Under the pieces are notes generated by a model that worked only from the letters and a program-made list of their open reading frames with translations, ran no database searches and was not told where the DNA came from. Both the position numbers and the translations under genes were made by a program. From Spinacia oleracea (Eukaryota; Streptophyta; Magnoliopsida; Caryophyllales; Amaranthaceae): 64,000 nucleotides of DNA. Where the stretch lies: contig NC_079491.1 in the NCBI RefSeq assembly GCF_020520425.1, positions 868,001-932,000 of the forward strand, in the 5' to 3' direction. This document shows, one piece after another, positions 10,657 to 22,170 of the stretch. How positions within the stretch are numbered: position 1 is the first letter of the stretch; every line of letters begins with the position of its first letter.

Positions 10657-11192
10657 TAAGCTGGCAATGGGCTGGGTTAGGTCGAAATCAGGTTGATCTA
10701 TTTATAAACGCGGGTTGAGATTTTTCCAACCCAACCCAACCTGTTTAATTAAACGGGTTGAGATTTTCAACCCAACCCACCCAACAATAAACGGGTTGAC
10801 TTGAAGTTGACTTGTTTAATTTCTTTTCCCAATTTTAAGTGTAAATTGACTTTACTATAGAATTGCGAGGTGATTTTTTTGTGGCATATCTCATAGAAAA
10901 AAAATTAATACTTCTATTTGACACTAATCAAAATGTCAAATAATTATTCAATGTTGAAGGGAAAATGAGAAATAAAATCTATATTACATACTTGTTTGAA
11001 CATAAACGAGTTAGGCAGGTTGTTTTCGCGTTGAAAATTTCAACCTGACCCAACCTATTTAATTAAACGTGTTAGGTTGGGTTGGGTTGACCTATTTAAT
11101 TAAACGAATTGAAAATCTTGACACAACCATTTATTATTGAGTTGGGGGTTGGGTTGGGTTGGGTTGGATTGGGTAAATTTTTGCCAACTCTA
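10657..11192. mobile_element. hAT-like MITE with GGGTTGGGTT-rich interior
   Basis: 536-bp element with target-site duplication CTTGGAAT (10649-10656 and 11193-11200). The ends are imperfect inverted repeats, TAAGCTGGCAATGGG against TAGAGTTGGCAAAAA. Both subterminal regions are GGGTTGGGTT-like arrays around an AT-rich centre. Same structural class as 6,087-6,391. Confidence 0.7.
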
Positions 11193-11200
11193 CTTGGAAT

Positions 11201-12430
11201 CTTGGATACATGCATCAAAATCTAATTAAATATCTCCAAGAACAAGATAGAGCTATAATGAAGGTTAAAGTTGAAATTTGTAGTTTTTCAATTGCATATA
11301 TACTCCATGTGATTCTTTAATTATATCTTTGAAAAAATGGTAAAATTGCTATCTAGAATTAAATTTCAGTTAAACGCTTATGTCGGCCTTAGTGAAGAGA
11401 TTGTGATGATTAGGAATGTAGTGGTATATATGCAAACATCCAATTTCTTGATTTTTTTATATACTTTTGGAGTTCAATATTTGTGGTGCTTTTTTATTTT
11501 TCTTTTTAGATAAAGTGTAACCCATAACCTCTATTATGATCTGTACTGTCGGTGTTATTATTTATAAAGATGTATAACTAATATTAATGTAAATTTTATG
11601 ATAAATTGATATAACTTGTTCATCTTCCTAAAAGATATGAGTAACTTGTTTATTGAATCACCAACAAGCTAAGATCTTTAGCTCAATCTGCCTGATTGTC
11701 ACTAAAGTAGTCCTTCCGTTTCGAAATAATAGGATTAAATTAAGTTAATCAACTACTATGTATTGTGAGGTGTGAAAAGTGCAAAAATCCTTGTACTCCT
11801 ATGGTACTTACGTATTATACCCTTTTCTCCTTTTGTTAAGTATGGTTTTCGTTTTTGTCCGTTTCTTTTAGTTGTTTATACTTCTTCTCTCTTTCATTAC
11901 TAAAATAATTAGACGAGATAAAATGATTTTTTTGCATCCATCATAAGAGTAAAATTATACGTACTCTACTCACAAAAAGTGTGCCAAAAATCAGTTTTTA
12001 TAACAATACGTACAATTTGCTACAAATATATCTAAGATTAACCACCACTAAAGACAATTAATAATGAGGTTTTGGCCTAATAGCAAAGACTGAATATCGG
12101 GTATAAGTAACAACTCTGAAATGCTCTACGCTAATGTTGCTCATACTCTTATTCGGGTGTCGTACACGTGTCCAACAAGGGATCGAAGGATCCGATACTC
12201 CTCTGACACTCTAGATGTAATAAAATTCGTACAAGATATACTATATATTTGGGTATCATGTCGTGCCAAAGGGTCGGAAGATCTGACACCTTACACTCTT
12301 TGTCGACCAAATTGTCGAAGTAACGTAGCTCTTTGCACATTTATAATTGGTAAGGTCCTTGTGGCTCGTTCAGAGTTCAGATCACACTAAAGAAAATTAA
12401 CAAAACCCATAACCAAGAAAAAGGTGATAC
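11201..12430. other. Intergenic DNA with a decayed hAT-like copy
   Basis: No gene seen. At about 12,137-12,330 there is a diverged relative of the 187-bp family found at 25,009: it starts CTAATGTTGCTCATACTCTT, has GTGTCG and GGATCCGATAC words, and ends GTAACGTAG. No clear target-site duplication. Confidence 0.35.
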
Positions 12431-12435
12431 GCGTA

Positions 12436-12573
12436 CCAATGATGTTTTTTCCTAGTGGTTTAGACACATGGCTTGTATACGATAGGTCTCATATTCGAAT
12501 TCATTCGCCCTCATCTGTAATTTATATTGCCTTTATTACTCATTTCCAACACAAAAAAATAAAAAATAATAAT
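12436..12573 (+). mobile_element. SINE (tRNA-derived type)
   Basis: 138-bp element flanked by an 11-bp direct repeat, TGATACGCGTA (12425-12435 and 12574-12584). It carries an A-box-like TAGTGGTTTAGACACATGG, a B-box-like ATATTCGAATTC about 40 bp later, and an A-rich tail. This is the standard layout of a plant Pol III-driven SINE. Amaranthaceae carry many such families, but I cannot assign one. Confidence 0.7.
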
Positions 12574-13131
12574 TGATACGCGTAGAGATATTAAGTCCAC
12601 AATTAAGTGTAACAGATATTGTGGTAAGAGGAGATCTAAAAACTCAACTGCCTCCATTCTCAAAATTTCAAACTAAGATTAGTTTATAGATTCTAATCAC
12701 CTAACCTTCTGTAATTTTATCCTAAAAATAGTAAACTTTCATATTGGAATGCCACGCAAATACTTGGCTATAATTTTATTTATAGAAATAAATTTCTTTT
12801 TGAGTTAATGTCCAAGAAGTGGTTCCATTTTAGTCAATTTTGTCCTTATTAATCCTATTCCTTAATTACTAGCTTGGCCCCTAATACTTCCTCTAATCCA
12901 AGCTAGTAATTAAATTATGGACATTAATTAATTACCAAGGTCCACTCTTTGCTAATTTTAGGGGTTGGTAATTTTTACTGCAAGTAGTATACAATTCTCC
13001 CATTAATTTCACCTAATGCTTAATTTTTTCCCTTTAAAGGCTAGTAGTTCAATTTTGTTGGAGTTGTTTTAGTGGTTGAGCATGTGCTAATTGCAATTAG
13101 GCAATGTGACATCGAAGATCTTAGCCTAGCC

Positions 13132-13376
13132 TATATTTGGTTGAATTTAACTTCTTCCAAAATTATCTTGTCTGAACTTATATAATTTTATTTGATCTGA
13201 GTCTATTTTATGGAAAATTGTCTAAGTTGTTTTGGAAAAAATAACCTATTTTATTTGAACCTATATAAATTTATTTTATCTGAGCTTATTTTGTCTGAAA
13301 TTGTCTAAATTATTTTGGGAGAAACCTTCCGAAAATTTATGGAAAATAGTTCATTTTATAAGTTGAACCAAACATT
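13132..13376. mobile_element. MITE with AACTT/TTGGTTGAA ends
   Basis: The left end TATATTTGGTTGAATTTAAC mirrors the right end AGTTGAACCAAACATT. The interior repeats CTGAACTTAT and TTATTTTGTCTGA words on both strands. A related but weaker copy is at 48,102-48,322. Superfamily not settled. Confidence 0.5.
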
Positions 13377-13680
13377 GTCTTAGGAAAGCTTCTTAGTAAA
13401 ATGTGACCCTAACTATATTTGTTTGTTGTAGATGTAGCTTTAATTTTGGATGTTGATATATCACCCAATTGATATTGTTAAACAACATCAACATGAACAT
13501 AATAGCCAAATAGGGTAACATGGTGACCACTGACTAGCTTTAATTTAATTAGTTTTTACTAGTTGGCTTATGGTTTGTTAGTGTAGTTAAACAGCCCTAA
13601 AATTAATGGATTGAACAGTATTTGGTAAACAAATTGATAATTGTGATTAGCTAGGTAACTAGCTTTAAGCCATAAATGAA

Positions 13681-13800
13681 AAAAGCTCAATAACAACTTG
13701 TCAAATTAGTCTCAAGTGCAATAACAAACAACCAAGCCATAAAAGCTCAATAACAACTTGTCAAATTAGTCTCAAGTGCAATAATAAACGACCAACAACA
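13681..13800. repeat. 60-bp tandem duplication
   Basis: Two adjacent copies at exact period 60 (13681-13740 and 13741-13800), both starting AAAAGCTCAATAACAACTTG, identical for about 44 bp and diverging only at the end. Confidence 0.85.
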
Positions 13801-14276
13801 GATATCAAAGACCTGAGATCGAATCTCATCTACACCATTATCACGTTGTCATTTGTAGCTCTCTCTACACCAAAAGAAGTATTGTAATTTTGTACCCTTC
13901 CTAAATTGGATCGATGTGGAGGGTCAGGTGTAACTAGGTCCTCCATTTTACATAACAAAAAATTAAATATTACAGAGTATATTCACACTATGGACATCTA
14001 AGAGCGGTAATTAGTTAAATATTAGAAGTGATATATAATTGCCACTTCAAATCTCGTTTACATCATTTGCTTTTGTGTCTCTCCCGATTCACCGGACTAA
14101 AAAAAAAACCGAAGAAAGAAAAAGGAAGGGGGGAAATATCCTCAAAAAGTCTATGTTATGATTTGAACAAGATTCTTCAAAATCATTGTAAACTTGACCT
14201 TCTAAAGAAGGCAGAGGTTCCTATTCCTTGTATACCTAGGTTCCTAGTACCTAGGTTCCTAGTACTGTCCTGCAAT

Positions 14277-14481
14277 TAGAGGTGACAATTCGGGTCAATG
14301 TATCAGGTTCAAGTTTGTTTTCAAGCTGTATAAAAAAATATCAGAAATATTGTAAAACTTAACATTACTACAAAATATGATAAATGGGTCAAATCAGATT
14401 GATTTCAAGTCATTCGGGTTGGGGTTTCTCTCGGTAACTTCAAGTCGGGTTACCAGGTCGGGTAAGGGATTGCCACCCCTA
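14277..14481. mobile_element. hAT-like MITE, GGGTCGGGT type
   Basis: Ends TAGAGGTGACAATTCGGG and (reverse complement of the right) TAGGGGTGGCAATCCC are imperfect inverted repeats. The interior carries GGGTCA, GGGTTGGGG and CGGGTTACC words. No clean 8-bp target duplication was found. Confidence 0.5.
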
Positions 14482-16276
14482 CCGGCGGCTGCAGTATACT
14501 TCAATGTCCAACAGCAACGCACAGTCGTCACACTTGCATTGACACCCATTGCTGGTGCAATGACAGTAGATAATCCATTCATTAGAAAATGGCATCACCA
14601 CTATCAAATGAAATTCAATCTCCAAAACAAATTCAATAAAACAGATAATTAGATTTTTTTTTTTAAAAGACCCAACAGACAACTGTTGTGTGTACTCATT
14701 TAAATGTGGTAGCCAAAAAATTCCTCAAATGAGTTTTTTCTGTAACATATTTCTCTTCCAACATAAAAACAGACCAAATTCAATGAACAGCCGAACTGAT
14801 ACACTCTACATCTATTCACAACCCTTAGACAAACCCCCCTTTGTAACACTCCATATGAAATACTGATGCTTAATTGCAGAACAGGTCAACAATCAAACTG
14901 CAGTAATGGAACACTTCCCAAAACCCCCAAAATGCTGTCTTGTAAGACTCGATATCGACGATATGAAATACTAAAGTGCACAATTGCAGAGAAAATCAAT
15001 ATGATCAAACTGCAGTTATGGAACACTTAAAAGACAGAAGAAGACATTAGCCGAGAACATGTGTGTGCGCATATGCTGCTTTCCATCAGCCCTTTTCTGA
15101 CATGCTCGACCACCGCATCACTCCCGAAAAGAACACCCACATTAGACACAAGATGGACACCCCCAAAATGCATTCATCTGAGAGCAATTACTTCATGGAT
15201 CATAAATCCTGCACAAAATGAAGAAAATCAGTACAGATTTTGCACATTTTTGGCTTGATCATAAATTTACCCCTTGGAGATTCAGCAATGCCATGCAAAA
15301 CAAAGAATATGCTCAGATATATATTATATATACAGGTTAAATAGAGCAGGTGCAGAACACAGAGCTAAAAAATCAGATTAAGTTTCAGGTAACACAAGGT
15401 AGAAACCATCAACCAACAAGGCAACAATAAAGACCTAAATGACAACTCAACGGATGGAAGAAGTGGCTTTTAACAAAAAGAGCCTTTGACAAATCAAACT
15501 GCACTCAAACTATGAGAACATCAAACCAGAATCCTCTTTTTGTTGTATCTTTCCTAGTTACAATTACATCAAATACCAAGTTACAAGTTTGAAAAGGAGC
15601 AAGGTGCAAAGTGATCTCTGAACAAGTAATTTGAAGTATAATTCAATCAGACTGGACACACCATAATAGCTCAGCAGTCATCAGTAGCTAACCAAAGCAG
15701 TGAAGCCACATCAATACAACGTGTCAAGGTTCAATAGTTGAACATGAGTAAGAAAAAGTCATACTCAAAGGCAAACACCTCTAGTTAGGTATGAATTATT
15801 CAAATTTCAATGCCTACATTGATAGAGAAAATCACTCAGGCATAGAGAAGAGCACATCAGTGTAAACTAATTTAACAACAAAAATGTCTTGGAAACTTCA
15901 GTTGCTAAATAAGCATAATTCTAAAAATTCAGGAGGGTGTGTGAGTGGATAGATTGGAAACAGCCCTGACGTACATGATCACCAATCAACACAATTACTT
16001 ATAGACTCAAATTCTTTCGCACGCATGAAATTAACAACAGCGATAAAATAACGGTATATTTTCGTTTATCAAGGGAAATAAGAGCCTTTACATGGAGTTT
16101 AAAGGTGAAAATATTAAGATAAATGAAGAAAAATCTCACAGGTAATCAAGATAAACCAAATCAACAAAAGCAGCAAACTCATTTACAGCAATCAATGGAA
16201 GAGACGTAATCAATCATGAAGTTATTTCAAATCCCAAAAATAAAAGAAGGGAATTTGGAACCATTACTTGATCATA
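14482..16276. other. 3' flank of the exportin-2 gene
   Basis: No coding sequence supported; open frames here are short and match nothing known. The part near 16,276 is the likely 3' UTR of the minus-strand exportin-2 gene. It contains a diverged tandem duplication near 14.85-15.03 kb. Confidence 0.5.
14854..15030. repeat. Diverged tandem duplication, about 109-bp period
   Basis: ATGAAATACTGATGC...AATTGCAGA...ATCAAACTGCAGTAATGGAA at 14,854 recurs at 14,963 with substitutions and small indels. Confidence 0.6.
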
Positions 16277-19195
16277 TTAGGCAGTGTTGAAAAGCTGAGA
16301 CAATGCAGCTTGATTGGCAGGATCAACATTCTCACTGATAACTTGTCCATATTTCCCAGTGGCAAAGTCCGGAAGATTCCTCAAGGAAGCTAACAAAAAT
16401 TGCTTTGGATCATTAATTTCCCTAAGTGGATCGTCGTCTCTTTTATTAACATTATAAAGCCGAATAAATGCAGCAGAATAGTTCCCAGTCTCAGCAAAAT
16501 CTGGAACTTCGGGCTCTTCCACTACTCTCTCTTCTTCTGGCCTAGTAACAAGAGTAACAATGCTATCTAACATTTTACCCCAAACTTTAGAAGCTGCAGG
16601 ATCTAAAAGGGCAGGGCATTCACAGATGAGTTTCGTAGAAGCCACTGCAGTTAACTTAGTCTCAGTGGCACCAGTGATCTGTTTAAGATTTTGAATCCAG
16701 ATCTTGTCCAAGATATTAAGAAACAGACCATTCTGAATCTTGTCCATGGCGTCAACAAGATTGTTCCAACGATGCTTGACCATAAAGAGAGACACAAATA
16801 TGAGAAAGGACCTTACAAACTTTGGGGTCGGGTTATTCTGGAGACGGGTCAACAAAGAAACCAGAATTTTCGGAAGATATTCCTTAATAACTCCGTACGC
16901 AAGGTTCTCAACAACTGTATTGAGCACAAAAAAAGCTTGTTCCTCTGTCCTTGGAGAAGGAAGAAGCTTGCTGTATATATTGAGTACATCATCAAGCTTT
17001 CCACCTTGATTAAGTTCATTGGGGGCCATCCGAAGGAAAGCCTGAAGCAATCGCACAAGGGCTGGAACATCAGCAGATTTGGTCCACAAATCAGGAAGCA
17101 AAAGAAGGTAAAAGAACTGCATGTAGTGTGGTGGCAAAGGCGGTCTATTCAATTCAACAAGCTGTGCCAGTAGCTGGAACGCGTATGGGAAGAACTCAAT
17201 GACATTGTTTGTTAGAATTGTCTGAAGGCTTGGAAAAAGGCTAGTTTCAAATAGTGCTATGACAGAGGGGTCCTTATCACACACCCGTCTTATAAGCACA
17301 GCAACAGCCTCAAAGAGATAGTGATTAAATATAGGATTTTTAGGGTTCCTGCACACTTCATTCAGAATAGTAGCCATACCAGACATGCAACTAGCAGCAA
17401 TATCATTGGAAACATCCGCAACACCAAGGACCCGCATAATACACTTCAAAATATACTGGTTCTCCTCGGATTCAGGAAACTTCAGAGCTCTAAAAAGGTT
17501 ACTTAACAGCACAGGGAGAAAAGGTGCAATATCAGATGCAAAATATCTAGCTCTACCCCCTTCATCTTTAACCAGCAGAACCTTGTCAATAAAAATAGCT
17601 GCATAAGAGTGGATCACATTTGACTCAGAACCAAGAAATCGTAACACTTCAGGAACCAAGGGCATGACACTAGTCTTTGGAAGCTGGTCTCTGAATACTG
17701 TTAAAAATTTAAGTGCACCTGCCTTGAGCAATGGGTATGAATTAACATCTTGACTCTGCAACTCTGGAACAACAACCAAAGTAAAGAACGATTGCAGATC
17801 GAAACAGCCCGTCAAAACATTGGGACCTGTAGCTTTTGCAGGGCTTAGTGATATAACCAGATAAATAGCAGAGTCCTTGTATTTCCAATTCGAAGCTGGG
17901 TTCTCACCAGCTGTTGCCAACATGGTCTGTATGACGCTATTCACCATGGGAGCAACCTTCTCTCTGTAGTGAGTTGCAATTCCTTTAAGAAGTTCACATG
18001 CAGCTCTTCTCTTAGTATCAACATCACTCCCTTCCATATCCCGTCTTATAAACTCAATATAATTAAACTCAAAGAGCTCTTCGTCTTCTTCTCTAAGCAT
18101 CACATTTGGGATGACAATGCTTCTACATATTTGATCCAAGGAAGCATCATCGAAGAGCTTGTAGTGGTGTGCCATTTTGCTGACCATTGTCAAGAACTTT
18201 ATAGAAGTTATAGCAAGATGATCACGACCTGAAGATGCAGACACAGTAACAAGGAGGCTCCGCACTGCTCTCTCAAATTCACCCACATATCTTTCAAAAG
18301 GCTCCTCTGTCCTCTCGACATAAAGGGTCAGAAGTTCACAAATAGCTGCACGAAGATTATCAACAAGAGCCAGTTCCCCTCCTTGTTCAAGGGATGGGTA
18401 TGTAGTAGTTAGATATTTTCCAAATACAACTATAAATGGTTCCATGTTATCTTCAAAGAGGTCAGGCAACTCTTGAAAGTTAAAGGAATAAAAAATTCTA
18501 CAACACAGCCTCTGTGACTCAAATAGGGACTTTAAGTCTGCCGCAGAAGCACCAGAACTGACACCAGAGTCAATCAGAGATGCAATATGGGAGAACAACT
18601 GCAACAATGGGACAGCAAAATTATCCAAACAATACCTTAAATCCAACCTCAAATCAGTTGTCCCGTACCCATGTCGAAACTTCTTAAACAATGAATTGGC
18701 AGTCCCAAGAATACCATTTATAGCAGCATAATTACCACCACCACTGAGTGCTTGCTGAAGCCTATTATTGAGCATAGGAAGCAACTCTGTCCACTGCCTG
18801 GGAAAATCATACTTGCCAATGACTACCAATGCCTCACTGAGCTGAGCTTGGATACGAGGTGTTGAATCCAACATTAAAGACACGATATGCTCTTTAATCA
18901 GCTTCTTTTCATCATCGGGAATAGGGTTCAGCAAAACAACATTAGGTTCAGAGCGCCTTGCTGCTGGAGCCCATCGAGCTTTCAGATAGTTCTTAAAGTT
19001 CACTGCTGCAGCTTGCTGGATCTCCGGGCCAACGCCAGGGCTACGAATGAGAGTAAGAACAGCCAGCCCGTAATTAGGTTGCTCAGCTGCCTCAGCAATA
19101 CTTGCCTCAGCTTGGCGGCGAGGCTCGGGGTTAGGGGAGAGAGAGTTCAAAAAACATTGTGACAGAAACTGCAGCGTTTCTGGGTTGATTGCCAT
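16277..19195 (-). CDS. CAS: Exportin-2 (CAS/CSE1), importin-alpha re-exporter
   Basis: Karyopherin-beta that binds importin-alpha with RanGTP in the nucleus and returns it to the cytoplasm, allowing further rounds of NLS import. 972 aa in one uninterrupted exon, the usual length for plant CAS. Seen: importin-beta N-terminal region at about residues 24-100 (PRRQAEASIAEAAEQPNYGL), then HEAT-type helices including the CSE1 core, and a conserved C-terminal region ending ANQAALSQLFNTA. The start codon directly follows a good 3' splice site (TTACAG/ATGG), and upstream sequence has a matching donor, so the gene has a 5' UTR intron and an intronless CDS. No frame damage. Constitutive expression is expected; a telo-box lies in the leader. 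Confidence 0.95.
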   Translation of the reverse strand: MAINPETLQFLSQCFLNSLSPNPEPRRQAEASIAEAAEQPNYGLAVLTLIRSPGVGPEIQQAAAVNFKNYLKARWAPAARRSEPNVVLLNPIPDDEKKLIKEHIVSLMLDSTPRIQAQLSEALVVIGKYDFPRQWTELLPMLNNRLQQALSGGGNYAAINGILGTANSLFKKFRHGYGTTDLRLDLRYCLDNFAVPLLQLFSHIASLIDSGVSSGASAADLKSLFESQRLCCRIFYSFNFQELPDLFEDNMEPFIVVFGKYLTTTYPSLEQGGELALVDNLRAAICELLTLYVERTEEPFERYVGEFERAVRSLLVTVSASSGRDHLAITSIKFLTMVSKMAHHYKLFDDASLDQICRSIVIPNVMLREEDEELFEFNYIEFIRRDMEGSDVDTKRRAACELLKGIATHYREKVAPMVNSVIQTMLATAGENPASNWKYKDSAIYLVISLSPAKATGPNVLTGCFDLQSFFTLVVVPELQSQDVNSYPLLKAGALKFLTVFRDQLPKTSVMPLVPEVLRFLGSESNVIHSYAAIFIDKVLLVKDEGGRARYFASDIAPFLPVLLSNLFRALKFPESEENQYILKCIMRVLGVADVSNDIAASCMSGMATILNEVCRNPKNPIFNHYLFEAVAVLIRRVCDKDPSVIALFETSLFPSLQTILTNNVIEFFPYAFQLLAQLVELNRPPLPPHYMQFFYLLLLPDLWTKSADVPALVRLLQAFLRMAPNELNQGGKLDDVLNIYSKLLPSPRTEEQAFFVLNTVVENLAYGVIKEYLPKILVSLLTRLQNNPTPKFVRSFLIFVSLFMVKHRWNNLVDAMDKIQNGLFLNILDKIWIQNLKQITGATETKLTAVASTKLICECPALLDPAASKVWGKMLDSIVTLVTRPEEERVVEEPEVPDFAETGNYSAAFIRLYNVNKRDDDPLREINDPKQFLLASLRNLPDFATGKYGQVISENVDPANQAALSQLFNTA

Positions 19196-19804
19196 CTGTA
19201 ACCAAAATCAATAAAAACAAAAATAATTTGGCTCAGGGTTTGCATAACACTTTTCAGTAATTCGTTCCATTTCCCGTTTTCGGCTAATCCACATCAGGTA
19301 ATAAACAGGATAATTGAAAGTATGAACAAATGTGAAAATAAAATGCAAACCCCTCAACCTTGAAAAGCTACGCCAAAACCCTAATTTGGGGATTAATTAT
19401 TCACTTTTCACTCACTCACTGCATCAATAACAAACATTTAAAAACCCTAACTAGAAAAAGTTATTTGATGATGAAATAATTTAGCTATATAACTAATCAG
19501 TAATTAGCCCGATGCAGAAAAGGATAATATGATTTTGAATTACAATTATGAAAGGGGTATAACGAATTAGACATTAAACAGCACTAAAGCAAACCCAACA
19601 GAATACGAAGTATATTTAACAATTTGAAAATTGAAACCATCATATCAGGAAAAATGCATCATTCGCACATTAGAATGAACACTTATTGGATCTTCACATA
19701 CAAATAAAATCAATAGAAAATCCTAAAAAACAATGGATACAAATAAAATCAAGAGAAAATCCAAAAAAATGGATGCAAAATAGATTAACGAAGAAAGTAC
19801 ATAC
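19196..19804 (-). other. 5' UTR intron of exportin-2
   Basis: On the minus strand the donor CTCG/GTATGTAC ends a leader exon at 19,805 and the acceptor TTACAG abuts the ATG at 19,195. The leader exon extends upstream to roughly 19,990. Inferred from splice signals only. Confidence 0.6.
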
Positions 19805-19899
19805 CGAGAATAGAAGCAGCGGAGAAGTGGTTGGAGAGGCGCCGCCGAATAGAGGTGGCGATACAGCTTTGAGATGGTGGTTTTCTTGGAGGAGAGTAG

Positions 19900-19908
19900 T
19901 TAGGGTTT
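19900..19908 (-). promoter_or_regulatory. Telo-box in the exportin-2 leader
   Basis: AAACCCTAA on the minus strand, about 95 bp upstream of the leader-exon donor. Telo-boxes are known near the 5' ends of plant growth and translation-related genes. Further AAACCCTAA copies occur in the 5' UTR intron near 19,375 and 19,443. Confidence 0.5.
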
Positions 19909-20712
19909 TAAGAGGAAGGAGGAGATGCAAAGCAGCGGGAGCGAGTTGGAGTTTGAGGAGAGAGAAATTGCATTTGCTTATTTTTCTTTCATTCAAAAAA
20001 AGTATATTATAAATTACATTTAGCCCATTTAAAAACCCATTCAAAAATTATAAATTACATTATTAGCCCATTCAAAAACCCAAAAACAAAGATAGTTTTT
20101 TATTTTATTTTTTCAATAGAAGGGTACGATAAAAGTTGGGATAGTCTTTTCTCAAAACTGTACTAACTTATCCAAAGATACGAAATAAGAAAATTTATTA
20201 CTACTGCATTGGACTTTCTAATCCCGCATTTTTTTTAAAGTACAATCAATTCATTAATAAACAGTATAATAGAAATTTAACAAGTACATAACAAACTAAA
20301 CTAAAAAGAGGTATTTCTCCTTTAGAACTGTGATCTTTTAGAAGATCTTGTACCGGAAGATCTCACATGAGGATACAGTCCTTTCAGAGAGAGACCTAAC
20401 GATTTGTGGTAATGATGATTAGTCGGACAATATATGATTACGCCCATCCTCCAGAAGATAGCAAGCCCAAAGCCCACTAGAACGCTATATGATGACCGCC
20501 CCATCTTCTAGCAAAGCTTATGTTTGCTAAGTTTGTGCTTTATTTAACCAACTTATTTATATTAATCACCTTGCAAAAAATAATTTGCAGCTCCAATAAG
20601 TTAAGTCACAATAAGATCCTATCGAGTCTATAAGTTTCAATCAGGTTTAAAAGTTTACTCTCTTGTAATCATGTCTAGTCAGATCCGACAATAAGTAACA
20701 ATCACGTCCTAT

Positions 20713-20856
20713 AAGGTCAATCGGGTCCACATTAAATTCAATAAATATAAGTGCATCGTTCATCAATTGAAAAAACACACTTTTAAGGTCAATCAGGTCC
20801 ACAATAAGTTCAATACATATAAGTCCATCTTTCATCAAGTGAAAAAGAACGCACCT
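20713..20856. repeat. 72-bp tandem duplication
   Basis: AAGGTCAATCGGGTCCACA... at 20,713 repeats at 20,785 as AAGGTCAATCAGGTCCACA..., followed by matching ATATAAGT..CATC..TTCATCAA words. Roughly 80% similar by eye. Confidence 0.65.
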
Positions 20857-21502
20857 TAAATTGAACTTATTATTTTTGCTACGAATTATATGTTTTATCC
20901 AATTTTTTTATATTCATTAATTTTCACAAGTCATCTGTTAGATGTAGTCCAAATATCCCTACCAAATTGAAGCATATTTTGAGGGGCAAATGAAAATTAT
21001 AAATAAGAAAATGCTTGGAAAACTATGTAGTGTAAGCTTTTGTGTCCTGTTATGAAAAGAAAAGAAGATCTAATACACTAACATGCTGTACATTTAACAC
21101 AAAACAGTACAACTACATAGTTTTTGCCACTTCCATTCAATTACATTTCATCCTTTTATGTATCACATAGTACAAAAATCTCTCTCAACAAAATCCATCC
21201 AAAGTACTGACTGCAGTCTGAAGGCCAAAGACTACCATACTGATGAATAGACCAGTTCAACGGGCCGGGCTGGGTTAGGTCGGGCCAGAATCAAGCGGTG
21301 GTGAAGCAAGGAGTTGAAAATTTCCGAATAGTCGGAAAAACCATGTCACCGGAAAATGTCCATGCAGCATTGCAGTTAGAGCTTTGGATGTAATGGGCGA
21401 CATCGTAACACAAAACTGGCCCATATACTCGGTAGAAAGGGCAAGATGGGGCGAGAGAGCGAAAGCATAAGCCGATACCTAGATAAATTACATTTAATTT
21501 AC

Positions 21503-22050
21503 AGGGGTTTTTTGTGATTTACTACCACCTAACAAAAATCCGAATTTGTGTTTTACCACCTAAAAATATCGAACTTTTAATTTACCACCTAAAAAACATA
21601 AAATAAAAATTCATTTTACCACCTTTTCACGGCAAAGTTAACTACAAAGTTAGTGAAGCTCACAAATTAAGTTTCCTCCTCAATTCTGTACCAAATTTAT
21701 GCAATTATCTTCTCTACTCCTCTTTCTCATTCAACTTTTCACCTTCTTTCTTTACTCCTCTTTCTCATTCAATTTTTCACCTTCTTTCTCTACTCCTCTT
21801 CAATTATCACCACCCATTTTTGCACTTCAAATATCCAAATTAGAAACTTATATTATACAACATGCTTAAAAACATCGTTGAATTTTATAAAGCAAAATCC
21901 TATACTAGCCGTTGAATTGGCCCTAGTAACGATTCCTTTAATTTTGTTGTTAAAAGGTGGTAAAACAATTTTTTAAAACTTCTTTTTAGGTGCTAAACAA
22001 AAGTTCAAGATTTTTAGCTGGTAAAACACAAATTTGGATTTTAACCCGTC
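21503..22050. mobile_element. Long-TIR MITE (Mutator-like?)
   Basis: A left arm containing ATTTGTGTTTTACCACCTAA (about 21,534-21,600) is mirrored by a right arm (about 21,980-22,045), giving inverted repeats of over 60 bp. The ends themselves repeat TTTACCACCTAAAAA two to three times. The interior has a 38-bp tandem repeat (CTACTCCTCTTTCTCATTCA units, about 21,714-21,800). Long inverted repeats suggest a MULE derivative, but no 9-bp target duplication was confirmed. Confidence 0.55.
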
Positions 22051-22170
22051 AACTCTCCGTCACAAAGACAAGCTCTTACCAGTTACCACCAGACCAAGGA
22101 GTGATTGGATGAACACAAAAAACACCAGCATAACCAGATGCATGGTGTTCAGTTCAGATTCAATGGCTTA

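Larger units (their letters stand above)
20050..22170. other. Intergenic region between exportin-2 and GUN1
   Basis: AT-rich, no gene recognised. Contains a 72-bp tandem duplication near 20.7 kb, a short GGGCCGGGC patch near 21,260 and a long-inverted-repeat element at 21.5-22.05 kb. Confidence 0.5.

Noticed and set aside
13801-14110. tRNA-like B-box words (GAGATCGAATCTC, CTTCAAATCTCG) suggesting two SINE relics
   Set aside because: No A-box at the right spacing, no tail and no target duplication could be fixed.
15061-15258. Short open frame downstream of exportin-2
   Set aside because: No homology, in the expected 3' flank; likely noncoding.
16691-17173. 160-aa plus-strand frame inside exportin-2
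   Set aside because: Antisense shadow of a conserved coding exon.
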